Shown: one piece after another, positions 33,039 to 46,200 of the stretch
Numbering within the stretch: position 1 is the stretch's first letter
Layout: every line of letters starts with the position of its first letter
DNA from: Enoplolaimus lenunculus
Lineage: Eukaryota > Nematoda > Enoplea > Enoplida > Thoracostomopsidae
Reading direction: 5' to 3'
NCBI GenBank assembly: GCA_030248215.1
Contig: JASANG010001664.1
Coordinates: 144,558-208,557, forward strand
DNA length: 64,000 nucleotides
The notes under the pieces: model-generated
Database searches by the model: none
Told to the model about the DNA's origin: nothing
The model's input: only the letters and a program-made list of their open reading frames with translations
Made by a program: the position numbers and the translations under genes

Positions 33039-33720
33039 AGGTTACCCTGGATCGAAAGTCCTTGCCACCCATCCTTGGCGGGTACTCCTTATGGTTTGAT
33101 CGAGGTTGGCTACTAGGTCTAGTTACGCTACTCCGCCCGATCACGTCCGGGATGGGTTTCCCATCTCGAGCTCGCGATGTATACACCATCTAAACGCAAA
33201 CATTTATCACTACCGGATCATTGAGTAAAATGTCGCATATGATTTTGTTCGGTAACAGTTCCTCGCCGGCTGCAAGCCGGCGAACGCCGGTGAAACACAA
33301 ATTATCCCGAAAAAGATTTGGGACTAGGAGACTTTTATCCTCGCGCATTCCTGCCCCCAGATAAACTTTCTGACCACCGCGGCAAAATTACATTGACCAT
33401 CCAGTGGGCAGGCAAAATTCGGAGTGCGGGGAAAAATAAATTCTTGGTAAAAAGGAGTTGGTCAAAAAGGAAAAAGAAAAATTGGGGACCCGCACCGCCT
33501 ATTTCTAAGGCTGTAGAAATTTTTACTATACGCAATAATCATTCAATACTCGGGGCCCAAAAATCACCCGGGAAAAGAAAAACGAAAAAGAAAAAAAGAA
33601 AATACCCATCCCCAGTCCGGACACGATAACAAACTCCGACCCGGACTTGCTCGTTAGCTACTCGCGCAGGTCCGAGTCCGGAATAACAAAAATATTCCCG
33701 TCCGGCGGAAATCCAACGAA
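33039..33720. repeat. Dispersed repeat of unknown class, uninterrupted copy
   Basis: This is the partner of 25594-26400. It contains TGCCACCCATCCTTGGCGG, a CCGGCTGCAAGCCGGC hairpin and a purine-rich GAAAAACGAAAAAG tract. It keeps the AGGCTGTAGAAATT site where the other copy carries a MITE. Confidence 0.6.
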
Positions 33721-33969
33721 AACAATAGCGCTATAATTTGGTAAAAACAACAATCTCAAAGTCAGTACTAAAACAGAATTTTCGAACCACCCGAGAATCG
33801 TAGGGGCTAATATCCCTCATCAAATAGGACACCTTTGGTTTATTATGAAATTATAACTCAGTATTACATTATGCATTATTCAATATATCTGTGTCATGTA
33901 TAAACATTGAGCCATACCTAATGTTCTTAGATTTCTGCCTACAGACTCGACTAAAACATGGCTCTTTAC

Positions 33970-34197
33970 CTGTTCCGCCTCTCGCCGTAGCGTGGTTTCC
34001 CATGCTGCTACTTCTTCCCGAGCCGGTGGACTTGCCGCCCACCGGCCCCCTTCCGGTGTTGCTGGACGAAACTCTTCCGCGAGCGGATTCAACCGAGCTG
34101 ACGTCTTAGGTGACACGGGAATGGTCTCCGATGTTGAAGACGCAGATTTCGTTGGGGGAGGAGTTCGCGGCGGACTATCTCGAGTATTTTGGTCCAT
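33970..34197 (-). CDS. Probable first coding exon of a minus-strand gene with a PAM2 motif (76 codons, partial)
   Basis: On the minus strand an ATG in good context (AAACATGG) opens a 76-codon exon that ends at CAG before a GTAAAG donor, phase 0. The product begins MDQNTRDSPPRTPPP, is Ser/Pro/Thr-rich, and carries LNPLAEEFRP at residues 37-46. That matches the PAM2 consensus L-N-P-x-A-x-E-F-x-P, the peptide that binds the MLLE domain of cytoplasmic poly(A)-binding protein. GC content is well above the surroundings. Known PAM2 proteins act in translation, deadenylation and mRNP assembly. The rest of this gene was not found, so its family is unknown. Downstream exons would lie at lower coordinates. 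Confidence 0.55.
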
Positions 34198-35273
34198 GTT
34201 TGAGCCAAGTCCAATAGTTTTGTTTCCAAAATAAAAACTTGGATGATGTTGATGTTATTAATAGATGAATTGCATCAGTTAAATCGGCGCAAACTATTGA
34301 GCGCGTAGTATAATTTATATCGTAGTTAATCTGAATGCAATTGGGTTAAAACCACGGTTGAGTCGAGCTAGACTCAACCGGAGTCTAACCCAACTCAAAA
34401 TCGCTTTCACGATAAATTTTTCCTCCTAAGTACACATCGGGAAATTTAGATTAGAAAACTGCGTACAGCCACCCGTACCGGAATAGCCCGTACGGCGCTT
34501 GTACCGGCCACCCCGGTACGAGCGCTATTTTTCACCAAAAGAAAACATAAACTGCGAAGTTACAATAAACACCAATTTATTTTCCACACCTAACATTCAC
34601 CCGAAACTTTGTTATTAGATGAAAACCAAATATTCCTCCGGTGAAATTTTTAAGGTGAACTCATAGTCGCCATCATGATAATACATTACAGAAGACGGAA
34701 AAACATTAGCGCACCATTTCCATGAAAAGAAAACAAGAAACTAACTCCAAGCCAAGAAACTTACACAGCAATTACTAGCTAACTAACTTTATTCAATACA
34801 GAACTAATTTCGCACTTTCAACCTGCACATCCAAAAATTTCGACGAAAACCACGTAAATTCCTGCAAAACTAGTTAAATAAAATCGCAACTACTCAAATT
34901 TATCCCCCTTTCGGCTCTTCAAACAACTAGAAACTCGCCAAAACACCTTCGACCGCCAAATTTGAACTCAACATTTCAAATATCCAATAACAAATTTCAC
35001 AGAGTTCAAATTATACGAAATAAACGTCAAGGAATTCAAAACCAATAAGATCAAACTAACATAACCGCTTTACACATCCACACAAATACATTCCAGTCAT
35101 TTAAACTATATATATTATAGATTTCACCTCCAGAACTCCAAATTTCAAAAATTCGAAAAATTAACATACTTTTCACCATACTATCAAAGCCAATAGGAGA
35201 CAGTAAGGACCGCCCCGGGCTCAAAACACTCGAATCTAACTCAAATCCACTCTCTCCGCTAGTTTTACTCACC
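34198..35273 (-). other. Probable 5' UTR/intron region of the PAM2 gene, strand-skewed
   Basis: For about 1 kb the plus strand is poor in G and rich in A and C, so the minus strand is T/G-rich, like the sense strand of introns elsewhere in this window. A minus-strand GCGCAG|GTGAGT donor lies at the 35273/35272 boundary. I infer a non-coding first exon above 35273 spliced towards the exon at 33970-34197. Confidence 0.4.
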
Positions 35274-36814
35274 TGCGCTCTCCCTTCAGACCCCTAGATC
35301 TCAAATTTGAAACCACCAAATCTCACGCCTACGGAGTACTACACCCAGGGGTCACACACTTGGATCCCCCAGGTGAATACCCCGCTACGGCTCCAAAAAC
35401 ATTTCAACCAGTGGTTTTCCAACCCGACACGCTCAAATTTCGCGTCTCTCGGGTTTCCCCAGAAAATTCAACTCAGCGGAGTCACGGATCCAGTGGTATC
35501 CCTACAAAACGAGTTTGGTTTTGAAACAAGCTACCTGCCCCAAACAAAGAACGGATAAAGATATTAAACAAACGGACTGATTTTTTGCCTATTCAAGTCA
35601 ATCATGTAAAATATTTTGCAGAATTTTTCGTTCAATTTTAGTAAAAAACAGGCTAAAACACTTTTGGTGTTTTCGAGGGCGGACTTGGTAATTTTATTGA
35701 ATTTGTTTTGAGTTTAATAAATATATACAAAAGGTCAATATTCAAAAACGAGAACAACAGCAACAACAAGAACATAAATATTAGTGATCGGTATCGGATA
35801 TTTTTTCATATCCGGATATCCGGCAATGCTTGCCGGATATTTATATGTATATCTGGATGTCCGAATTTAAATTTTCTATTTCTCGATTTTGCGTTTTTTA
35901 GGTTTTCAAACCTCAATTTTCGTTTCTTCAGCATAAATTGGTTTTTTGACGTTCCCGTCATCGCGCAGGCTGGTGTACAGTGGAGGAATAAGCGGTGGAT
36001 CCAGGAATACTGGGGAACCGCACGAGACACAATGGAAGCATTTGCGAGCGAACCGAGCCAGAAGCCATACGCCATTTTAGTGTTAAACATTTAAATACGT
36101 ACAAATTTTGGCTATCCCTTTGGATCCGCCAGTATGTAGAAAAACACATGTTTACAGGTTCTAAATTTAACGGAACTTTACTATTAACGCTGCAGCGGCT
36201 CCGCAAAGGCGGACGCTGGATAAGTAGATTTGTGTCTCTTCTGGTCCAAGCAGTCCTACGGTGCTAAAAATCATGCTAGACAAATGGTTCCCTTATCGAA
36301 CCAGAATTTCAGCTGCATCCGTGCTACTATACTTTGTTTAATCTTAAAGTGATTGCTATATCTATTCGAGATTTTTTTGTTCCTCTTTGATGCAACATTT
36401 ATTACCTATACATGCATTCGTTTTAATACGGAACCTAACTTTTAATGAGTTTCGTTTTTCTATCAATAAAGCAAACCCTGTTTGCATATTTTTTGCTGGA
36501 CTCAGCCGCGCAAGTTTAGTGGCCACCTTTGCTGGCTAATGTACCTTTGTTGAGGTATATGACAACTCAGTAGCGTGAGCAGCATGCTTATCATCATGTG
36601 TTGTCAAATATTAATAGTAATTTGATTCTCCTAAACGTCATTTTTCTAACAGAATTTTCATCCGTCAACGTTTTTGCGTTTGAGGAAGCGATACTACGAG
36701 ATTTTCAATTTTTTCCGTAGTTTTCCGTTAATTCCGGAAAAAACGGAAAACCGTTTTAATTTGGTTCGTTCAATTTGTCTGGAAAAAAGCAACCCTGATG
36801 CTAAAATGTGAACC
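35274..36814. other. Possible promoter side of the PAM2 gene and unassigned DNA
   Basis: About 35274-35560 is GC-richer and could be the first exon/promoter of the minus-strand gene. An 83-codon plus-strand frame here matches nothing I know. Palindromic CCGGATATCCGG-type words lie near 35810-35850. The rest is unassigned. Confidence 0.3.
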
Positions 36815-37031
36815 CCGTATGAGAATGAGTTAAATCCACTCAGAAGCATGATCTCACTGAGAACGCAGATTTCTGAATTGATTCAATTCGTCCTTAAAGT
36901 TAATTAATCAACCCGCCCGGGATTAAATTAGCTCAGAGTGAGTTGATGTTTATTGTTATTAACTCAGAAATAACCACAAAGCCCTAATTCGCTCTATGAG
37001 TTGATTAATCAGGTCATCGAAATTTACAGTG
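36815..37031. mobile_element. GAGTTGA-core MITE, 5'-truncated
   Basis: The end GAAATTTACAGTG and internal TCAACCCGCCCGGGATTAAA, GCTCAGAGTGAGTTGATG and AACTCAGAAATAACC match the subfamily at 24780-25032. It ends about 245 bp upstream of the second TIL gene. Confidence 0.6.
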
Positions 37032-37276
37032 TGTGTTTCACATTCCTACGACTGAGTCGTGATGGTACTTGTCTCTTAGTCGAAATGTTTTTGTTTAGAA
37101 TGCAAGATTGAAAATACATATGAAAAAAGCGTTTTACATTAAAAAGGCACCAGAATCAAATAGCTTCTAAAATTTAAAATTCATTTTTTAGTATTCGTTT
37201 CCGGTATTTTATTCTTTGTGTTTTTAGTTATTTCTTTTTAGCTTTTATTCTAAAACAGTAACAGAAGCATAAACGT

Positions 37277-40200
37277 ATGGCTGCATACTTGCTGCAGTAT
37301 GTCAGCGCTTGTTCTAAACTAATCTATCTTATAACAACAATTATGTAAGTTTTAATGTTTTGTTGAGTAATATTAATAACGCCACAAAATGCTTATTCAA
37401 AGGGCGCAGAAACAATTTCAAATGTGTTTGAGACATCTTAATATTGGGTCCAAATCAATAAGAGTCCGCATTCCTGATAAGAGTCCGTAAAAGCGGATAG
37501 AGTCCCTAGACACAAAATAAAGTCCATAAATGTCAATTATCCCTAATTGTAGCACATATATGACTCCAGGACCAAATAAAGTTGACGTCGAAACCTTAAA
37601 GCGTACTTAAGTTTTGAAAGTACTTTCCAAAGTATAAACTTGCATTATCGCTCAAGCTATTGACACAAGACAAACGTATAATTCAACGGATAGTTGCAAC
37701 ACCGGATATATATCAGTAACGAAGGGTGGCGGAGCGTGGGTTAAAAATGAATAATAGTCCGTAACCGAAAAACAGGGGGAACTCTCTGGAGAGGCTAAAT
37801 AAATATCAGTCCACGCTCCTATTCGGGTCACTACAGTAGATGGGGAAATACACGTGTTAAATATGCAGTACGAAATATTAACGGAAGAACGGGTCAAATT
37901 ATATATTTTGTTTTCTGTTGGTTACATATAGGGATTCTACCTAAATAACGTATTCCTTTGAACATCGCCGCAAAATTTTTACCCTTTCTCTTATAAAGTA
38001 TACTATGAGCAACTAAATACAAATAATATACGAGCAATACGGAAATCATGAGCAGTGTTTAATAATTCCAACACATATGCGCAGTGCAAAATCTCCACAA
38101 AACGCGAGAGAGAGTCCTCTCGGACTCGAGCGTCAAGCTCCTATAACTCAATGGTCATTGTAAACGTGTCCCACGCGTGAGACTGATCATAGAATTTTAC
38201 CTTGAAACTACATCTCATATGAAATTGAAAATATTCATGTTAGAAAGGGTTAAACATTAATTAAGGCGAAACTTCGCGAGCGAAGCGAGGCAGACGCTAA
38301 ATGTCATTTTCGAGTTAGACGACATTAAATGTTGTGGAAATAAGACCACATCCTATCTCAAAAAGTGGTCGGACGATCTCTATAGTTTTGAAAAACGTGG
38401 GGGGGGGTCGTGCTCCCGTTCTCCCTCATTCCTGTGCTTACGCGCCTTAACCGATTAATTTTAACATTTTCCAAAGACTAAAAATGTAAATGGCCCATGT
38501 TACTTTAAGGAGCGTCCAGGTTTCTGGTGGGTCTATAAAAGAGTAGGTTTAGATTCTAGATTACATTTTTTTGCTTAGACTTAGGCATAGGCTTGGCAAC
38601 ACGTTTTTGCAACGCTTAGGTTTAAGCTTTAAAGCTTAGGAATACGCTTAATTTGCTGTTACGCCCGTTAAAGTAACATTGGCCAAAGTGAATAAAAGCG
38701 TATTTTCGTGAAAGTAGAATTAAGCCGGCCGACGCAAAGGCGCAAAGCTTGTAAAGTGTCATTGTTCGAAATCAGTTTGATACAGAAGGTCGCTAAAATC
38801 ATACTTGCTAATAAAGTATTAGGTCAATGTTTAGAACAGGGCCGTAACAGTAGCATAGTCATATTCCTAAAGCCTAAGCCTACGTATATGAATGAGCTTA
38901 TACCTACGCCTAACCTAACTAAAAATTAGTTTCAAGTGTAAGCTTACTGTATTGCAGTCCTGCAGAAAAACGTTCCGCCAATAATCTTTACATGAGCCAA
39001 ATACTGAAACGGGTTTTGACATTTTAATACAAATCCGAAGCTGCCACAACACTCTATACAGAGGAGTGCGGAACAACTTAGCAAGTCCAGCCAAAAATAA
39101 TTGGCCCGTGTTAATCATAAAGGCTTGCCGAGTAGGCCTAAACCTAACTCCAAACTTGAGCCAACAAACCCTAAGCTAAACAGTATAAGCCTGAGCCCAA
39201 GCGTTACACTGTCAATTTCAAACTGGTCTCGCTGATTTCAGAGTTCAGGTCCAAAAACAAACTAAAATGGGTCAAATTGTTTAGCGTGAGCTGCACTTTC
39301 CTCACTTTAAATTCAAGTTAGTTGATTTTGGCTCAGAATGAGTTGAATCCACTCCAGAATCTTGAGGCTTTGGATTAGGTCTTTCAGAACTCAGAGATCT
39401 GAATTGATGCAACTCAGTCTGTCGAGTTAACTAATCACCTCACTCGCAATTTGATCAGCTCGGAGTGACTTGACGTTTTCTCTTTTATTAACTCAGAAAT
39501 AACCAGAAATGTCTACGCGAGTTTTGTGCTTTTAGCAAACTCTTGATTTTAAAACAGTTTTCATATTTACATTAAACCGACCGTGTTTTTTTGCTTAAAT
39601 ACACAATTATTTTTTAATTAATATTTTATTTTTTAATTATTATTTTAGGTTACTTTCAAATCTACACAAGACAGCTGCTACAACGACTGGACGCGAACTC
39701 ATAGATTCTGACGTAGTGGGAACGGCTGCTACAACGACTGAACGCGAACTCGCAGATTCTGACGTAGTGGGAGCGCGCAATTTCTTCAGTACAGACGAAT
39801 ATGAATACGAATATGGTATTTAGTCTAAATTTTGAAACCCATATAAAGGATTTTTAGTTAATGTTTCAGAAACGTATATTACACCAGTGCAAGCAAATAC
39901 ACTAAGCCTAAGCTTAAGTTTAAGCCAAAACGTATTGTTTACAAACTGTAACGCGATGCCATGTGTGACAGTTCACTTCAGTTCTAGAAAATATTCAATC
40001 TTGCTTATAAAAGTCATTGACAACCCTGTTATTCCCCTCCTAAAAAATTTTACCCCCCCCTCTAACAAGGTGAGCTGGCTACGGGTCTGTATTTGTTATT
40101 AGAACAAAAAAATTTCTTATATAGCACTTCTGCTACTCAGTTTTTGCTTTCTAAGAGAAGCGCTTAGTGTAGATGGGATGGGTTGCGGCAGTCGCTCATC

Positions 40201-43200
40201 CTGCTTAGTCTCTTGAAATGGCTTTGATTCGGGGTGGCGGCCGCTCGCACCCCCCCACCTTGAAACCCCAGTTTTTAAAGTAAACTGTACAGTTTCAGAT
40301 TCGCTTATAATATAATTTTATTTGATTAGAACACTATTAAAGTAGCCTTAGTGTATATGCCCTAACCCAAGTCGTAATTCAGCCCAATTTCGAATTGGCC
40401 TATAGTAGAGAGCGGAATTACGGCTTGGGCTAGCCTAAAGAGTAAGTCTTTCTCTGCGACAAATGTACGCCTTGTGATTGGTTACTACCTTAATGCCATT
40501 CTCGAATACCGATTAGCTGGCCCATGTATACAACAGGACCGGAACGTTTTCCGGTGGGACTGTAATAGAGTAAGCTTAAGCTTTAGACTAACTTTTCAGC
40601 TTATGCTTAAGCTTAGGCTTATGCTTAGGTATAGATTCACTCTTACACTTACGCTTAGGCTTAGGCTTAGGAATATGCTTATACTACTGTTCCGGCCCTG
40701 CTCTATACTTTGGCCGATTAGCTGATGCAAATACCTACTCTTTTCCGATTGGCTAAGTATCGCTACCAGCTTGCTACCAGACAATTTGGTTTACTATAGG
40801 CTAAAAGTGGAATCAAGTTCTGAATAGCAGTTTTTGCTACTACGTACAGCTACCTCGAATTTTGGAAACATTTTGTATTTTCAATACATACTGTGTTTAA
40901 ACAAAATATACTATCAGGGTCCATATTCTCAAATGCATATAGCACTTATCACAAGTTAGTACATGGTTTTGAAACTAATGACCTGCTAAAATTGTACATC
41001 TTTAAATTTGCACAGAAGTAGACTAAATCGAATGCAAAAATGTACATAATTTCAAATCTCACCATTCCCTAATTCGAAAGTTACAAACCCTATCACCAAC
41101 AGGTAATAGGTGCTACACAGATTTGAGTATACGTGCTCTTGGGCTGGGAATGTACATTTGTCATATAATAGTATTTATCCGCACTGGTCCAAAAGTAAAC
41201 ATGTATATTCAAATTGCCATATAAAGGTAAATCACCGTTCGTGTTCGTTTCTGATATTACGATTATCAGTTTTCGGTTTTAGGCATCCATATGTTGGCCC
41301 ATGTAAAGATCAAGGGCGGAACGTTTTTCTGTTGGACTGCAAAATAGAGTTAACTTCAGCTTTAAAGTAATTTTTTTTGCTTAGGCTTTTAGATTTTGGC
41401 TTAGGCTTAGGCTTAGGACTACGCTCATTCTTACGCTTAGGCCTAGACTTAGGCTAAGGATTAGGATTTATAATACTGTTTCGCCCCTGTTTTTTTTTTA
41501 CATTGGCCCATATCTTTAACGAACCGGAGACTTATTACCCATAGTTACACGGCTTAACGTACCCATACGATCTCAGTCGCTAGCTATCAAACTATTCATA
41601 TAGGTTGTTCCAACCTCCAACTATGGTTACGTGTGACAAACCAGGTACCAAGCGCATAATTGGTAACGTGAACCTTGAATTATGTGTATAAACTGTGTTT
41701 TAATTTTTTTTAAAGACTGGCCTACTCATTATCAATGCGTTGTGTCCAACCCGACGAAGAACGATCCGTGTCAGGCATGCTCTGGATTAGGCTGTTTTTT
41801 CCATATTCAAATGTTTTTGTCTCAAAAAGAATGTAAAGATCATACCTTTTGTGGCGGTAAGTGCAACATTTATTGTAGAAAAAAATGGCGAAATCTACAA
41901 GTTTAAGTAGTCGTGTACTTTAGAAACATTAATATTGTGGTCTATCAATTATTTTCACCAAACAGAATTACAACCGTTACAAAAATGGTTAATTCGGGTA
42001 TAGCATTATCGTTTAATCGTCATTCGGCATAAATTTAACATCAATAAATAAAAACATCCGTTTTTACAATTCGTAGCCAATGTATATAACAGGGTTCCAT
42101 CCAGGGCCTAGATTTTGTCGGAAACGGAATCGGAATCGAACAAAAATTTTTCTGTCGGAACCGAAACAGGAATCGAATCGGAATCAAGTTTTAGTAATTG
42201 TATTAAAAAGTTAAAGGTGTATGACGTTTAAGTTTTGTTGCAGTATGCCGGTTTCCGTTACTGTTCACTGGTTCAGCAAAAATTGTTTATATAGCTGATA
42301 GAATACACGTGTAACAACTCAGAATATTTTCTAAGAAAAAACCAGCAGGATAATTGCAAATAAACGAACCAAATCGAAACAAGCAAAATCTAAGTTCAAT
42401 CATCTTAAAAACTCGTAACCGAAAAATCAGAATTATCGGAAGTCAAATTTTGCGGGAATTTTAACCGGAATCGGAATTCCGATAAAACCCTGGTATATAA
42501 CACGGCCGTTACAGTAATATAAGCATATTCCTTAGCTAAAGCCTAAGACGAAGCATAACCGTATATGAATGAGCATATACCTAAGCCTAAGCCTAAACCT
42601 AAAGCTTAAGCAAAAACATGTCTAAAACGACTAACCTTAATACTCGATTCCATTGCCGCAAAATAACGTTCCGCCCCTGATTTTTGCATGGGCCCAATGC
42701 CTAAAAGCCCGCAATTGTTGAATACTATTCAATTCGGATTATTGTGTACACACTTATTCTATAATCCACTGGCGGATCCAATGGGGGAAGCACCCCGGCT
42801 TAGCCCACACCCCTCGCCCCAACAGCGATCATACCAAATAATTCGTATTAATAGACGTTATTGTGCTAAAATGAAATTTCTCGATACACCACTGATACAG
42901 TCTGCGGAAAAGATTTCGACGCAGTATAAAACTGAAACAAAACCTACACTTTTTATTTAATAAAGAGAGCCTATTGACTTTAGTTACATTCACGTTTGGC
43001 AATCGGCCAGCGGCCACTGTCATTATAGGATCCATGTTATTTTAAGGGACGGACGTCCAGATTTGTGGTGGATCTATAAAAGCGTAGGTTTAGCTTTACT
43101 TGTGCTTTAATAAAAATAATCCAATGATTATTGTTGCATTTTAAAGCAATGAATTTCAACTGAAGTTGAGTAAATTTCAACTTTCAAATTCAAATTAATT

Positions 43201-46200
43201 TTTAAAGGAATACCTGAATGTGGTCGTAAGGCAGAATTTCGATGCAGTTATTGTGATGAAACTTGTCAAAGTTTATATGTTGACGGCTACGGCGCCGTCT
43301 GTGAAGTAGATCCGCCATATTGTGAGATGCGTTGCAAATGTGACGATGGATACGCAAGAGATAAAAGAGGAAAATGTATTAGACGGCGAAATTGCAAAGA
43401 ACGAGGTATGTTTAATATAAATCTGCGCGCATTTTATTTATTAACAAAATTGGGCCAATGTATTTGAAATCACATCCGTAACAGTAGCACAATCATATTC
43501 CTATAAGCCTAAGCGTAAACCTATAGTAGTATTCACACGTGCAATGGTTTTGCTGCAAGAACTTGCCGCTACAAATTGGACGCTGACCTTGCGTGCATTT
43601 TTTCATCAGCCAATGTCAGAAAGCGGCTGCGATAAATTCCTGTAAACTTGCACGGTTGTTCACACACTGTGCACTAAATTCCTAGCTATGATTTTTAATG
43701 AATTATTTGCAGCTGCAAGTTTTTCGAACGGGCCACGCTCAGAAAAACGTACCGCCCTCATTTTTACATGGGCCAAAAAAATTGCACACTTATGTGTAGA
43801 TTGGCTCAGCGCGTGTGGTTAGGATCAGGCTAAACATGGAGTTGGACATAAAATGAGGATTATGTTCAAGGATATGCTTACAAATACGAATAGACTATAG
43901 GTTTAGGTTCAGGAAAAGACTTAGCTAAAGCTTAAGCCTAAGATGTTGCATAAACGTTGCTTACGCTTGAACACTACAGCCTAAAGCGTTACATTTTTTA
44001 ATTTGGGTGAAAGATTACAAACGAACGCATTAAAATCCTTCATTTCAAAAGATGTTGGCAAATCATTATCTCGAGAGTGTCTTAAATGTTGAACTTTAAG
44101 TTTTGATTATAAGGGTTATATTCGACCTTAAATTTGTTATGTTTATTATATTGTAAAATTACAGAAGTGCATGGATGTGGAAAAAACGAAATATACATGG
44201 GTTGTCCAACAAAGCCCGATATAACGTGTAAAGATGTTTATATGGGCAAAAAGGAATGTAAAAATGGTGAAAATTGCAATAATTTCAATAAATGTAGACC
44301 TGCTCAATGTATGTGTAGGTCTGATTATGTACGCAACCGTAATGGAAAATGTATCAAAAAAAGCAAATGCAAAAAACCAAGTAAGAGTTTAAAAATTTAG
44401 TATCAAAGTAATCGGAGTCGAATTTTTGACTCAGTTTGTGTAGTTCGGAAAAGTCTATTTCGGAGAGAGTCAATTTCACTCACCATTTTTTGCAGTGTAC
44501 AAAACACTTTTCACAGTTATTAAATATATATTGCTTCAGAGCCCGTATTCTCAACTGGGTGTAGCACCAATCATCAATTGGTAATAGACCCTGTAACTTT
44601 GCAACCTGGGCCATTATTCTCAAATGCATACCGTACCAATCACCAGTTAGTAATAGCTTTTCAAACTCACCAACTGCTGCAAGCGCGGATCTCAAAATTT
44701 GCACAGAAGTACAGTAAGTCGAATGCAATAAATGTGCTTAATTTAAAACATCACCGTTTCCTGGCTTGAAAAGACTTACGACCTACTGGTAATAGGTGCT
44801 ACACACGTATGGGAATACGGGCTCTGCGTATAGTTGGTAATAGGTCCTGTAACTTTGAAACCAGCGCATAGTTGGTGATAGATCCTGTAACTTTTAACCA
44901 GCGCATAGTTGGTGATAGGTCCTGTAACTTTGAACCCAGCGCATAGTTGGTGATAGGTCCTGTAACTTTGAACCCAGCGCATAGTTGGTGATAGGTCCTG
45001 TAACTTTGAAACCAGCGCATAGTTGGTGATAGATCCTGTAACTTTGGAACCAGCGCATAGTTGGTGATAGATCCTGTAACTTTTGAACAAGCGCATAGTT
45101 GGTGATAGATCCTGTAACTTTGAAACCAGCGCATAGTTGGTGATAGATCCTGTAACTTTGGAACCAGCGCATAGTTGGTGATAGATCCTGTAACTTTGAA
45201 ACCAGCGCATAGTTGGTGATAGGTCCTGTAACTTTGAACCCAGTGCATAGTTGGTGATAGGTCCTGTAACTTTGACACCAGCGCATAGTTGGTGATAGGT
45301 CCTGTAACTTTGAAACCAGCGCATAGTTGGTGATAGGTCCTGTAACTTTGAACCCAGCGCATAGTTGGTGATAGATCCTTTAACTTTGGAACTAGCGCAT
45401 AGTTGGTGATAAACGTGTAACTTTGGAACCAGCGCATAGTTGGTGATACGTCCTCTAACTATGAAACCCGCGCATAGTTGGTGATAGATCCTGTAACTTT
45501 GGAACCAGCGCATAGTTGGTGATAGATCCTGTAACTTTGGAACCAGCGCATAGTTGGTGATAGATCCTGTAACTTTGGAACCAGCGCATAGTTGGTGATA
45601 GATCCTGTAACTGTGGAACCAGCGCATAGTTGGTGATAGATCCTGTAACTTTGGAACCAGCGCATAGTTGGTGATAGATCCTGTAACTTTGACACCAGCG
45701 CATAGTTGGTGATAGGTCCTGTAACCTTTAAACCAGCGCATAGTTGGTGATAGGACCTGTAACTTTGAACCCAGCGCATAGTTGGCGATAGGTCCTGTAA
45801 CTTTGAAACCAGCGCATAGTTGGTGATAGATCCTGTAACTTTGGAACCAGCGCATAGTTGGTGATAGATCCTGTAAATTTGGAACCAGCGTATAGTTGGT
45901 GATAGATCCTGTAACTTTTAAACCAGCGCATAGTTTGTGATAGGTCCTGTAACTTTAAACCCAGCGCATAGTTGGTGATAGGTCCTGTAACTTTGAACCC
46001 AGCGCATAGTTGGTGATAGGTCCTGTAACTTTGAAACCAGCGCATAGTTGGTGATAGATCCTGTAACGGAACCAGCGCATAGTTGGTGATAGATCCTGTA
46101 ACTTTGTAACCAGCGCATAGTTGGTGATAGATCCTGTAACTTTGAAACCAGCGCATAGTTGGTGATAGATCCTGTAACTTTGGAACCAGCGCATAGTTGG

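Noticed and set aside
33039-33190. 5S rRNA-like stretch on the minus strand (CATCCCGGAC...GATGGGTGG)
   Set aside because: Only short words resemble 5S rRNA, the order and spacing are poor, and the other copy (25594) does not improve the match.
35307-35558. 83-codon plus-strand frame
   Set aside because: No family is recognised, there are no splice partners, and strand skew around it favours minus-strand transcription.
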